64,000 nt of DNA from a candidate division KSB1 bacterium (GTDB lineage Bacteria > Electryoneota > RPQS01): contig JACRMR010000003.1 of the NCBI GenBank assembly GCA_016214895.1, forward strand, positions 457,499 to 521,498, read 5' to 3'. Position 1 is the first letter of the stretch; every line of letters starts with the position of its first letter. Below the pieces are notes generated by a model, which ran no database searches, had not been told where the DNA came from, and saw nothing but the letters and a program-made list of their open reading frames with translations. Of the stretch, positions 17,701 to 25,751 are shown piece after piece. The translations under genes were made by a program, and so were the position numbers.

Positions 17701-17835
17701 GGACGCCGTGAGATCGGGAAATACGTCAACGGGCAGGCGAAAGGTAACGAAGTAGCCCAGCAGCAGAACCAGCACGGACGCGAGCACGACAATAAATCGA
17801 TTCTCCAGAGAGAACCGGATGATTTTTTCAAACAT
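14716..17835 (-). CDS. czcA: RND heavy-metal efflux pump, inner-membrane subunit (CzcA/CusA family), copy 1
   Basis: The 1039-residue protein is a full-length RND transporter: N-terminal membrane helix, the family opening LPVDVFPDLTASTVTIL, two periplasmic porter regions and twelve predicted helices. The fourth helix carries AIAVGVLVDDAIIYVEN (about residues 395-411). This keeps the proton-relay aspartate but differs from the DFGxxxDGAxxxxEN pattern of Zn/Co/Cd pumps and is nearer the CusA-like pattern, so the metal should not be assumed. It exports metal ions from periplasm or cytoplasm through an outer-membrane channel using proton flow. It is the last gene of the small protein-czcC-czcB-czcA operon, 11 bases after czcB. 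A paralogue with the same arrangement lies at 35163-38258. Confidence 0.92.
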   Translation of the reverse strand: MFEKIIRFSLENRFIVVLASVLVLLLGYFVTFRLPVDVFPDLTASTVTILADAHGMAPEEVETLVAFPIETAMNGASGVRRVRSSLTTGVAVIWIEFEWGTDVFQARQIVAEKLQSAIGLLPLGMDPPMLAPVSSLMGEIMLVGVSSDSLPAMDLRSFADNILRRRLLAVPGVSQVVAIGGERKQYQVLASPERLAAYQISLDKLQEAVSKANLNSTGGFFVASGSEYLIRGVGRVEALEDLKRAVVTVRDGSPILVEHVADVQIGAATKLGTSSVSGCDAVILSIQKQPNANTLELTERLDAMVADMKPLLPADVDINNHVFRQADFIDVSIHNVVEALRDGAILVTIILLLFLANIRTTFISLISIPLSLILAMLAMYGMGLTINTMTLGGMAIAVGVLVDDAIIYVENVYRRLRENRTLPVDKQRPSLPVIFEASNEIRQPMVIATFIIIAVFAPLFFMSGIEGRLLLPLGFAFVIAVFASLLVAVTIVPALSLYLLPTLKQKAGHQETWVVRKLKTGYRPALEWALKRGNWVIASSLALIVVALMVYAQLGRSFLPEFNEGSATIIALTPPGTSLQESTDMGELVERRLMTHPAVLSVARRTGRGELDEHSFGSNQTELEVRLKPEGFHKEQVFRELRELLTDVPGTVISVGQPLSHRIDHMLSGTQAALAVKIFGSNLYELRNIAQQVKAQMQTVDGLVDLAVEAQVDVPQLRVEMDRDAMAVYGVQVADLAENIETAFNGEVVGQVLEGQIPFDLVVRFPEAARQDDELIRTSLFATPAGPQVPLNEMAKVYRASGPNSISRENVSRKIVVQANIAGRDLGSAVEEVRAKVNAGVKLPEGYFVSYGGQFESAEAASRIILLLSLLSIGAILVLLYMEFGTFRDAFLVMVNLPLALIGGVFAIYFTSGIVSVAALVGFVTLFGIAARNGILMIAHFHDLIDKEGMSARSAIIRGSMERMNPILMTALCAGLALLPLAMGGGQPGKEIQTPMAVVILGGLLTSTALNMVVLPALYWKFGAKRKAQAARIADEQET

Positions 17836-17846
17836 GGTTCTGCTCC

Positions 17847-19481
17847 TTAATGTCCGTGACCGGCATGACCCGCATCCGCCGCGCTGGTCTTCAGCGACGC
17901 CAGGCGGACTTTGTAGGCGCCCGTGGCAACCACTCGTTCGCCTTCCACCAGACCGTCGAGAATCTCGATGTATCCTTCATCTTTCGCTCCGGTCTGCACG
18001 ATCCGTCTCACGAACTCCTCTCCGCCGATCTGGACATAGACGACTGGAGTGCCATCCTCGTCGAGGATTGACGACTCCGGAACCGTCAGCGCTGCTCGCG
18101 ACGAGCGGGTCTTCAGGTACACATGTGCGTAGCTGCCGGGGCGAAAGATGGCGTTTGTGTTATGAAATTCAAAGATCACGGGGACACGTCTCGTCGCCGG
18201 ATCAAGCAGCGGACTCACGGTGACGAGCTTGCCGCCCAACTCGGATACTCGATGAATCTGATCCGAACCACTGAGTGTAAAAGCGGCATCGCTCACCTGA
18301 TCCAGCCGGCCGGATTCGGAAACCGGAACCTGCACCTCCAACCAAATCCTGGATGGATCAACGATGTTGAACAGATGCTCGCCCGTCTCGACGTGCTGTC
18401 CAAATCGCAGATGAGTATCCGTAATCACGCCGCTCGCCGGTGCGCGCAAGTGAAAGTGATCGCCCTCAGCAACCAGTGCATCGAGCTCAGTGTCTCTTCC
18501 GCCCAGCGCGCCACGGAGCCGACTCCGCTTGTTCTCCAGATCCAGCCGCGCCTCTTCACGGCGCTTCGTCGAGACCGCGCCCCCTTCCGCCAACCTGCTG
18601 ACCCGGTCAAATTCCGCGTTGGCCAGCTTGTAATCGTTCAGCAGTTGGGTCCAACCGCTTTCCGGTCCGCCCGAGGCGGCAATCCGCGCCAAAACCTCGC
18701 CTTTGGCCACCACTTGTCCGGGACGAACGATGCCGTGCTGAGGATCAGGCATCAGGACACCATCAAACGGAGCGAACACTTCCGCTTCACCAACACCCGC
18801 GGCCTTGATTTCACCTAACGCTCTGATATTGTCGGACAATGTCCGTCTGCTCACGGGCTGTGTGCCAAAGTCTAACTGCCACTGCTGCTCCTTTGGAAAG
18901 CTCACGGCCTCTGCGGTGACCGCTCCGGCATGGTCGTCATTCTCCGGCGTCTCAGCATGTGCTTCGCCGCCAGAGTGCTCAGAGCCTTCCTGCTCATCAT
19001 GTGCGGCCGCGGCTGACCCCCATACATCGACATCGTCGAAGATCGCGCGGTGGACGCGGCTATCTCGATTCAAGGTGAATACAAGTTCATACTCCCCTGC
19101 GGCGGGACAAGCAAGCTGCACACGATAAATCCCGGGACGAGTCGGCTGTTCTACCGCCGCACTCTGAATCTCCCTCACATCTTGCATGAGCGCAACCGTT
19201 AGCGTGCCAGCGGTTACCGGCTTGAACGTGTGCAGGTCCGTGACACGAACCAATAAATCAGCCTTCTTCCCGGTGACCAGCTCTGTCCACTCGGTGAAGA
19301 CTTCGAGACTGTCTTGCCAAACCGTGCGGGAACTACCCGCCGCATCGTGGCCATGTCCCTCATGCGCCGCGTCCACGGCCTCCGTCCTGGCTGGGTCCGC
19401 CTCGCGTGTGGCTTTACAGCCGGCGCTGAATAGTGCCACCGTCATCGTGATCTGCACGACTACGAGTAGATAGCGTTTCAT
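17847..19481 (-). CDS. czcB: RND efflux periplasmic adaptor (CzcB family) with extended His-rich N-terminus, copy 1
   Basis: A membrane-fusion protein of 544 residues, longer than usual. A lipoprotein-type signal (FSAGC at residues 18-22) is followed by a His-rich patch (HEGHGHDAAG). An extra beta domain at roughly residues 50-150 comes before the adaptor core: VFAPFDGVLM and RAPASGVITDTHL are the two halves of the lipoyl-like domain with a coiled-coil hairpin between them. The C-terminus ends HAGHGH. The adaptor links CzcA to the outer-membrane channel, and His-rich ends in this family can bind metal. It starts two bases after the czcC stop. The extra N-terminal domain is shared with the second copy at 38268. 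Confidence 0.9.
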   Translation of the reverse strand: MKRYLLVVVQITMTVALFSAGCKATREADPARTEAVDAAHEGHGHDAAGSSRTVWQDSLEVFTEWTELVTGKKADLLVRVTDLHTFKPVTAGTLTVALMQDVREIQSAAVEQPTRPGIYRVQLACPAAGEYELVFTLNRDSRVHRAIFDDVDVWGSAAAAHDEQEGSEHSGGEAHAETPENDDHAGAVTAEAVSFPKEQQWQLDFGTQPVSRRTLSDNIRALGEIKAAGVGEAEVFAPFDGVLMPDPQHGIVRPGQVVAKGEVLARIAASGGPESGWTQLLNDYKLANAEFDRVSRLAEGGAVSTKRREEARLDLENKRSRLRGALGGRDTELDALVAEGDHFHLRAPASGVITDTHLRFGQHVETGEHLFNIVDPSRIWLEVQVPVSESGRLDQVSDAAFTLSGSDQIHRVSELGGKLVTVSPLLDPATRRVPVIFEFHNTNAIFRPGSYAHVYLKTRSSRAALTVPESSILDEDGTPVVYVQIGGEEFVRRIVQTGAKDEGYIEILDGLVEGERVVATGAYKVRLASLKTSAADAGHAGHGH

Positions 19482-19483
19482 GG

Positions 19484-20728
19484 TTATGGCTCCACGGGGT
19501 CAATGCCGGCCACCCTGCGCAATTCCGCGCGCGCCATAGCCAGCGAATTTCTCAGTCTCAGTGCCGCATCCTGAGCTTCGATGCCGGTGCGCAGCGCGTC
19601 CACCAATTCCAGCGCGCTCATTTCGCCTTCCAGATACAAACGCACGCCTCGCGCCGTATTCAAATTGGCGCTGTCCGCAAGACCGGTTTCCAGTGCGAGT
19701 CGCAGGCGGTCCACAAGCTGAAGCTGCTGAAATGCCGCACGCACTTCCTGTTCAACAAGTTGGAGTTGACTGCTCTGATGAAGCTCGGCCCGAGCCAATT
19801 CCGACCGGGCAATGTTCTTCTCGCCTCGGCGCTGGTTCCATAGTGGCAACTCCAACTCACCTTCCGCATAAAGTCCGCCCGGACCCGGATCAACCGTCTT
19901 CGTACCCACACCGAGGCTGACTTCCGGCAATTGCCTCCAGCGCGCCTGCGCCAGCGCGCGCCGCGCGGCAGCGAGTTGTTTTGCCGTCCGCGTGAGTTCA
20001 GGACGGTGGTCCAGGGCATAGCGCACGGCTTCATCTTCAGAGGTAAACGACAGCGCCGGCGGGGATATCAATTCGATCCGCTGCAATCGCTCCGCGGGAA
20101 GTCCCGTCAGCCGCACCAAACCGGAAAGCGCATTCAGCTTGTCCCGGGCGGATTCCTGCTTACGGTTCTGCAGTTGGACCTGCTCCAGCAGGAATCTCTG
20201 CTCATCATACGGAGCGATGTCACCCTCTTTGCGACGAGCCGTGGTTGCCTTGGATAGCTGCTCCGCGCGTGCGAGCACACTGTCCAGTAGACTGCTCTGT
20301 TGACGCAGCCGATCGTACTCGTATGCCTGAGTCATGACCTGAACTGTCAGCTCGCGCCGAATCTCCACGAAGGCGGCTTGTGCCGCCTCGTACGCGGCTT
20401 TCGTGGCGGCATAACGCGACGATTGGGACCAGAGGAATCCCAAGTCTTGACGAACACCGATAATGCGTTCGGTAGAATTGATCGCATCATTCAGGGTTTC
20501 TTGAGTACCGAAAAGCGCGGGGTTGGGAAAGGCTCGGCTACTCGTATGGGCGGCGCGCGCCCTGGCGAGATCGACTCGGGCTGCCGCCAGTACGGGCGAC
20601 GTCGAGTCCAGAGACGCTATGACCTGCTGCAGTGAGTGCGAGTCAGGCTGAGCGAGGGAAGGGGAAACGGGGCTGGATACAAAAAACGCTCCCAGCAGGA
20701 GCGTCAACCAATTAAGTTGAGATGGCAT
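19484..20728 (-). CDS. czcC: outer-membrane efflux channel (CzcC/TolC family), copy 1
   Basis: A 414-residue TolC-like protein. A signal peptide ends near SPVSPSLAQ, and two internally related long alpha-helical regions follow, rich in Ala, Arg, Gln and Leu, with the family segments ARVDLARARAAHTSSRAFPNPALF and GEMSALELVDALRTG. It forms the trimeric outer-membrane duct of the metal efflux complex. It is the second gene of the operon, 69 bases downstream of the small secreted protein gene and two bases before czcB. The paralogue at 39859-41103 has the same length. Confidence 0.9.
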   Translation of the reverse strand: MPSQLNWLTLLLGAFFVSSPVSPSLAQPDSHSLQQVIASLDSTSPVLAAARVDLARARAAHTSSRAFPNPALFGTQETLNDAINSTERIIGVRQDLGFLWSQSSRYAATKAAYEAAQAAFVEIRRELTVQVMTQAYEYDRLRQQSSLLDSVLARAEQLSKATTARRKEGDIAPYDEQRFLLEQVQLQNRKQESARDKLNALSGLVRLTGLPAERLQRIELISPPALSFTSEDEAVRYALDHRPELTRTAKQLAAARRALAQARWRQLPEVSLGVGTKTVDPGPGGLYAEGELELPLWNQRRGEKNIARSELARAELHQSSQLQLVEQEVRAAFQQLQLVDRLRLALETGLADSANLNTARGVRLYLEGEMSALELVDALRTGIEAQDAALRLRNSLAMARAELRRVAGIDPVEP

Positions 20729-20797
20729 TCCTGTACTCCAAGTTCAACACGAGTGTAGCCGTACCTTGTGAAGGCACGGAGTTGACCTATGAATGAA

Positions 20798-21115
20798 TTA
20801 GGAGTGCAGTCGAGGCGGTCGTTCTATCGAGGGGAGGTAGGTGTGAAAGGTGGAGCTAATGTGGACATACAGAGCTGGAGCCGTCGGCAGCGCCGGAGCA
20901 CCGTGGACGTCGAATAGGACCGCGCAGACCACGATGTGGCAAGGACACCCGCATTGCGAATCATCGTGGTCACCTTCCGCGGTGGATGAGGATGTTTCAT
21001 GCCCTTCGTCACACGCGTGACCCATCGAACCGATCACCGGGCCGACGGCGATCAGCAGACAAACAAGGGTCACAACGATGAACGGAATGAATCGGGTCAG
21101 CATCAGGTTTCGCAT
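20798..21115 (-). CDS. small secreted Cys/His/Asp-rich protein leading the efflux operon
   Basis: About 105 residues: a hydrophobic signal (FIPFIVVTLVCLLIAVGPVI), a hydrophilic stretch with many Asp, Glu, His and Cys residues (EGDHDDSQCGCPCH), and a C-terminus HTYLPSIERPPRLHS. I used the ATG at 21115; a TTG at 21121 would add two residues. The gene is the first of the czcCBA operon, and a similarly sized protein with the same ERPP(R/K)L ending leads the second operon at 41164. Small Cys-rich proteins ending in a Pro-Pro motif next to efflux genes are known in Bacteroidota and Proteobacteria, mostly uncharacterised. A periplasmic metal-binding or sensing role is inference. Confidence 0.65.
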   Translation of the reverse strand: MRNLMLTRFIPFIVVTLVCLLIAVGPVIGSMGHACDEGHETSSSTAEGDHDDSQCGCPCHIVVCAVLFDVHGAPALPTAPALYVHISSTFHTYLPSIERPPRLHS

Positions 21116-21121
21116 TGCCAA

Positions 21122-21410
21122 TATTACTCAATATGCAACCACAATATACAGTATTTAGTTCCATTGGGCAAGTACCGCGCTCGTCGGTGCAGCCCATGAT
21201 CGAGGTTGCAGGCCTCCGGCACGCAATGGAGTCGCAAGTTGCCCCGATTCGCGATCACTCCCGTATTTATAAGAGTTTAATAAACAATAGCATAACAATG
21301 ACTTCCCAACCGGTTACCGACACCGCACCAAGATAAGGTAATTCGTCAAGTCACTATACGAGTGTTGTCACACATCGCCGGAGATGACCTCTGCTGAATA
21401 ACCGTGAGAA
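21122..21410. other. AT-rich divergent-side intergenic region
   Basis: No convincing gene. The part next to 21122 is AT-rich and contains near-palindromic ATATTG/CAATAT elements that could be the promoter and operator of the metal efflux operon read leftward, but no known operator could be recognised. The remaining bases show nothing I can name. Confidence 0.4.
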
Positions 21411-21430
21411 AAGCCCCTGCGGGGGGGCTT
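21411..21430 (-). terminator. possible terminator after the secreted hydrolase gene
   Basis: AAGCCCC and GGGGCTT form a 7-bp stem around a short G-rich loop, about 150 bases beyond the hydrolase stop on the minus strand. On that strand the stem is followed by TTTTCTC. The distance makes the assignment moderate. Confidence 0.5.
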
Positions 21431-21580
21431 CTACTCGGATGACAGCGAGATCCGCTGTCCAGCAACCAGCATCAACTGAAAACAGGATAAGAGCAGTCCG
21501 GCGGTCTTCAGGGAGGGTGTTTCACAACGTTGATGAGCGTCAGCTCGTTCTGGAGGTTGCCGGACTCCCGTCGAAGCAAC

Positions 21581-23515
21581 CTATTTCAATAGCATGAGCT
21601 TCGTCGCCTGCGAATTGGCGCCAGCATCGAGCCGCGCGATATAGATCCCCGAGGCCAGATCGCTCCCATCAAACGTCACGCGGCGCATTCCTGCCTGCAC
21701 AACTCCATCCTCGAGTACCGCAACTTCCCTCCCCAACAGATCAAACACGCGCAGCGAAACGTACCCGGTCATCTGCAGATTGTAGGCAATCGTGGTTGAC
21801 GCATTAAACGGGTTTGGATAGTTCTGGACTACGGAAATTTCACGCGGTGCTGCACGCGCGTCCGGCGGCTCCGGCGCCGCGAGATGATGCTCCACGTATT
21901 CGAAGATCTCGTTGTAGATGTACCGCGGGCCCCAGTAATCTTCACCGTTGGTCAACACGATAACGCCCGTATTTTCTGCGGGGCAATACCACATATCCGT
22001 CGCGGCCCCATGCTCCAATCCGTGATGTCCCCATACGACTCGCCCCCACCAAGTCCGTGAAATCCAGAACAGACCCCAGACGTAGCCGCCCCACACCGGA
22101 CTTGGAAGCTGAGCGCTTGACATCATCTCAACCGTCGTGCTGTCCAGGATTCGAGCTCCGTCAATCTGACCATGCTGCATGAAGGCGATCAGGTGGCGGG
22201 CGAGTTGATTCACGCTCGTACGCAACTGACCGGCGGGAAAGTCAGGATAGCCCGGATGCTGATAGGAAACGTAGCGGCTTCCATTCCACGCATAGGGCAC
22301 GGCGGCCTGACTCATGTCCAGATTCGCTTGGAAGAACGAGGAGTTATTCATTCCCAGCGGATGCAAAATGTGCTCCTGGCAGTACTCCTCGAATGCCAGC
22401 GAATCAGGATTCATTCGCTCCACCAGATAAGCTGCCAGCGTGGCCCCAACGTTGCAGTAGTTCCAAACGGTACCGGGCACTGCGTTGCTGAAGTTCGCTC
22501 CCGCGTGATAGTAAGTGCCCCCGGGCGTCAGATAATTCATCAGGAATTCTCCCAGTGGAATCGGTGAATCGCCGCCCCAAGTATAAAGCTGATCCAGCTC
22601 GTCCCCGTTGTCCGCAATGCCTGACGTGTGCGTCATCAGCATTCGAACCGTAATCGCGGAGTCGGGGTAGAAGGGATGGTGCACTTCCCAGGGCAGATAC
22701 AGGTTGATGTCATCATCCAACCCGAACAGACTATCCTCCCAAAGTTGCATCAGCGCGGTCGCGACAACGGTTTTGGAGATCGACGCCAAATGGTAAAGCG
22801 TGGAATCCGTCGGCGCGATGTCCTGCGCGATATTCGCGTTTCCGTAGTTGCCCGTCCAAACGATCTCCCCGTCACGAACGGCACACGCCGACAATCCCGG
22901 AATATGACGCGCCTGCATGGTCGAATCGATGAAGGAATCCAACTCGGCGGCTGGCTGGTACTCAGTAATGCGCAACTGATAGGCTCCGGCGCTGTTGCCG
23001 TACCCGTCCACCACGATCAATAGCTCTTGTCCCGCCGACAGCGCAAAACAATACAACTCGGACTGAACTCCGCACACATCATCACTTCCGCAGATGAAAT
23101 CTTCCGGATACGACGGTTCTGCGGGGCAAGTGAAATTGAATAGCAGCAAGCCAGTGTCGTATGAACTTCCGCAGAGGGAAATGGTGTAGCGGGCATCCGC
23201 CGGCACGGTCCACTTGTAAGTAATACCTCGTCCTGAACACGCGCCCGAATCCCAGCCGCCCCGCCAGCACGGAGGCCATGCCGGATATGGGCCGTAGTCA
23301 TTCGTGGCTCCGACAGTGGTGCCGTTCACGTTGATGGGCAGTGACTGGCCCGAGAGGTCAATGTAGTCAGTGCAGTCGCCCGTGAGAAAGGGATCTCCGG
23401 GAGGTGAACGGAAGACCTCCGAACCCTTACAGAATACTCGATTGCTGAAATCCGCAGCTTGCCCACACACTTGCGGGAGCAGGCAGCCGAGGATTACCAC
23501 TAACAGGATCGCCAC
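21581..23515 (-). CDS. secreted beta-lactamase-fold serine hydrolase with sorting domain
   Basis: About 644 residues in four parts: a signal peptide, a Cys-rich beta domain resembling PPC domains (about 20-185), a class C beta-lactamase-type serine hydrolase domain (about 190-530), and a C-terminal YPNPFN sorting domain of about 85 residues. Catalytic residues are visible: SISK (Ser245 and Lys248 with this start), the YCN motif in WNYCNVGATL, and HHG in WGHHGLEHG. Such enzymes are penicillin-binding-protein or esterase-like; the substrate is unknown. Upstream in-frame ATGs exist to 23620, but a strong AAAGGAGG lies just before a GTG at 23515 that opens directly into the signal peptide, so I chose that GTG. 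The sorting domain suggests type IX-like export to the surface. Confidence 0.85.
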   Translation of the reverse strand: MAILLVVILGCLLPQVCGQAADFSNRVFCKGSEVFRSPPGDPFLTGDCTDYIDLSGQSLPINVNGTTVGATNDYGPYPAWPPCWRGGWDSGACSGRGITYKWTVPADARYTISLCGSSYDTGLLLFNFTCPAEPSYPEDFICGSDDVCGVQSELYCFALSAGQELLIVVDGYGNSAGAYQLRITEYQPAAELDSFIDSTMQARHIPGLSACAVRDGEIVWTGNYGNANIAQDIAPTDSTLYHLASISKTVVATALMQLWEDSLFGLDDDINLYLPWEVHHPFYPDSAITVRMLMTHTSGIADNGDELDQLYTWGGDSPIPLGEFLMNYLTPGGTYYHAGANFSNAVPGTVWNYCNVGATLAAYLVERMNPDSLAFEEYCQEHILHPLGMNNSSFFQANLDMSQAAVPYAWNGSRYVSYQHPGYPDFPAGQLRTSVNQLARHLIAFMQHGQIDGARILDSTTVEMMSSAQLPSPVWGGYVWGLFWISRTWWGRVVWGHHGLEHGAATDMWYCPAENTGVIVLTNGEDYWGPRYIYNEIFEYVEHHLAAPEPPDARAAPREISVVQNYPNPFNASTTIAYNLQMTGYVSLRVFDLLGREVAVLEDGVVQAGMRRVTFDGSDLASGIYIARLDAGANSQATKLMLLK

Positions 23516-23609
23516 GTTCGGCCTCCTTTCAACGCTAATTCTGCTGATGTCCACGAACGATCTCCCACGATGTGTCGTCTTGCGAACGGCTTCCGCGAGC
23601 CGAGCGGCA

Positions 23610-25727
23610 CTAACGCGCAACTGCTTTCACTTGATAGACGCCGTGCCGGTTCATCGCCGGCGTGTCAACGAAGTATGTTGTGTCATGAGGAGCAGGAACT
23701 CCGACTGAATCCATCCGAGTCCCGTCACCCTTCATCACCACATAGTGGTCAACATCGATTTCCGCGCCCAGGGTGTCGAACCGGACCGGCGCCCAGCTCA
23801 GCCACAACAGCTCGAAATCAGGATCATACCGCACGACCAGACTCTCCGGGGCTGCGGGTACGCTGGGTGGATGGGGCGCAAAGTATGAGATGTCATAGAT
23901 CCCGAAAAAGTGGTTGTCTGCTACATATGCAAGATCACCAACCACGGAAGCGCTCCAGGCCAAACCCGGCGTGTCGTAGTACCCCACCGGCACGAGCGAA
24001 GTCGGGCTTGTGATGTCAATCACGCGCAGACCGCTCGCGTAATCGGCGACGTAGGCGTAATTCTCCACGACGACGACCCCCGAAGCCACGCCCGGGGTAT
24101 CATAGTATCCCGCCAACGCGGGTGTCGCCGGATTGCCTACGTCAATGACCAGCAGTCCGGAATATCCGGCGGCAACATACGCATAATCTCCGACCACGGC
24201 CACCGCGGAATACACATCCGAAACATGATCATAGATTCCGATTTGCCACGGCGCCGTAGGTTCGGAAATATCAATCACCCGTAGCCCCCCGCCCCCGTCC
24301 GCCAGATAGGCCAGATTCCCCACCACGGCCACGCCCATTGCGCCCGTAGTTGAGAGCCCCGCTACGTCGAGCGGGGCGGCAGGATCCGTAATATCAAGAA
24401 CCCAGAATACTCCGCCTGCGTCTGCCACGTAGGCATAAATACCCGCGACCGCCACGCCCCGGATAGCTGCGTATTCCGCCATCCCAATCGCCCCGACCTC
24501 CGCGGGCCAGAGCGGATCTGAGACGTCGATCACGCGGAGGCCGCCTTCGTAATCCGCGACGTATGCATAGTTACCGGCCACCGCGACCCCGCGCGCATGA
24601 CCCGGTGTATCGCAGAAACCCACCTCCATCGGAGCCGCGGGTGTCGAGACATCGATGACGCGCAACCCGGCGGCGTCCGCCGCGACATAGGCATAATTCC
24701 CGACGACAGCCACGGCCATCGCCGATCCCTGTGAATCGAGAAATCCCAACTCGATGGGAGCGCTGCCGACGGCCACATCTACTACGCGCAGGCCAGCATT
24801 GAAATCGGCGACATAGACGACATCGCCAACCACCGCCACGCCATAGGCGTTTCCGGGCGTGTCATAGAACCCAACCGCAATAAGCGTCGCTGGGTTCGAA
24901 ACATCGATGACGCGCAATCCGGTGATACCGTCCGCCAAGTACGCATTGCTCCCTGCGATGGCCACACCCCGCGCCTGTCCCGGCGAGTTGTAAAACCCCA
25001 TGGGCACGGGCACTGCCGGATCTGTCACGTCGATGACGCGCATCCCGATGCCATCCGTGACGTAGGCAAACTGGCCGGCCACCGCCACCGACAGAACCAT
25101 GTTCGGGGTGTTCAAGGCAACGATCGAGACTGGCGCCGCGGGATTTGAGATGTCCAGAATGCGAAGCACTCCGTATTCCTCATCATAGTGGTAGTCCGTC
25201 AAATAGGCATAGCTCCCCGACACGGTCACCGCCCGCGCTTCTCCATCCGTGGCATAGAACCCGATCTCGGCCGGAATGGATGGCGTCGAGATGTCCACTA
25301 CTCTGAGGCCGTTCGTATCATCCGCGACGTAGGCGAGATTACCGGATACGGCTACGTCATGAACGAAACCCGGCGTGTCGTAGGCGCCGACCGCTTCCGG
25401 GGATGCCGAATTGGAGATATTCACCACGCGTAAGCCACTGAGTCCGTTCGCGACATAGGCGAACTCGCCGGCAACGTCCACACGGAGTGCTGGTTCGGGG
25501 GTGTTGACAAACCCGACGTCTATCGGTCGCGACGAGTTCGAGACATTGACGATGTGTAGTCCGGTGATTCCGGTCGCGCAATACGCGTAGTCGCCGACCA
25601 CCTCTACATCGTACGCGTATTCCCAGAAACTGAACAAGCCCACCCGCCGCACGTTCAGACTGTCCTGCGCGATCGCTGCCTGGCCGATCAGTATTCCGGC
25701 GACCATAGAAATCGTGAATCGCTTCAT
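23610..25727 (-). CDS. secreted LVIVD-repeat protein (beta-propeller-like)
   Basis: Roughly 705 residues. A signal peptide (ISMVAGILIGQAAIAQ) is followed by about a dozen copies of a 42-45-residue repeat. Each reads like GNYAYVADxxxGLRVIDISNPxxPxxVGxYDTPG, the LVIVD-repeat pattern. A fibronectin-like tail (about 640-705) closes the protein, and no YPNPFN sorting domain is present. The start ATG at 25727 has GGAG at proper distance; an ATG four codons earlier is also in frame. Function is unknown; LVIVD proteins are cell-surface or extracellular in many anaerobes. It lies between two sorting-domain proteins in the same direction, probably one transcription unit. Confidence 0.82.
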   Translation of the reverse strand: MKRFTISMVAGILIGQAAIAQDSLNVRRVGLFSFWEYAYDVEVVGDYAYCATGITGLHIVNVSNSSRPIDVGFVNTPEPALRVDVAGEFAYVANGLSGLRVVNISNSASPEAVGAYDTPGFVHDVAVSGNLAYVADDTNGLRVVDISTPSIPAEIGFYATDGEARAVTVSGSYAYLTDYHYDEEYGVLRILDISNPAAPVSIVALNTPNMVLSVAVAGQFAYVTDGIGMRVIDVTDPAVPVPMGFYNSPGQARGVAIAGSNAYLADGITGLRVIDVSNPATLIAVGFYDTPGNAYGVAVVGDVVYVADFNAGLRVVDVAVGSAPIELGFLDSQGSAMAVAVVGNYAYVAADAAGLRVIDVSTPAAPMEVGFCDTPGHARGVAVAGNYAYVADYEGGLRVIDVSDPLWPAEVGAIGMAEYAAIRGVAVAGIYAYVADAGGVFWVLDITDPAAPLDVAGLSTTGAMGVAVVGNLAYLADGGGGLRVIDISEPTAPWQIGIYDHVSDVYSAVAVVGDYAYVAAGYSGLLVIDVGNPATPALAGYYDTPGVASGVVVVENYAYVADYASGLRVIDITSPTSLVPVGYYDTPGLAWSASVVGDLAYVADNHFFGIYDISYFAPHPPSVPAAPESLVVRYDPDFELLWLSWAPVRFDTLGAEIDVDHYVVMKGDGTRMDSVGVPAPHDTTYFVDTPAMNRHGVYQVKAVAR

Positions 25728-25751
25728 CTCATGCTCCACGGATTGTGTCTA

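Noticed and set aside
21116..21180. Metal-responsive operator before the first efflux operon
   Set aside because: ATATTG/CAATAT elements are present but do not match a known ArsR, MerR or CopY operator, and the second operon lacks the same pattern.
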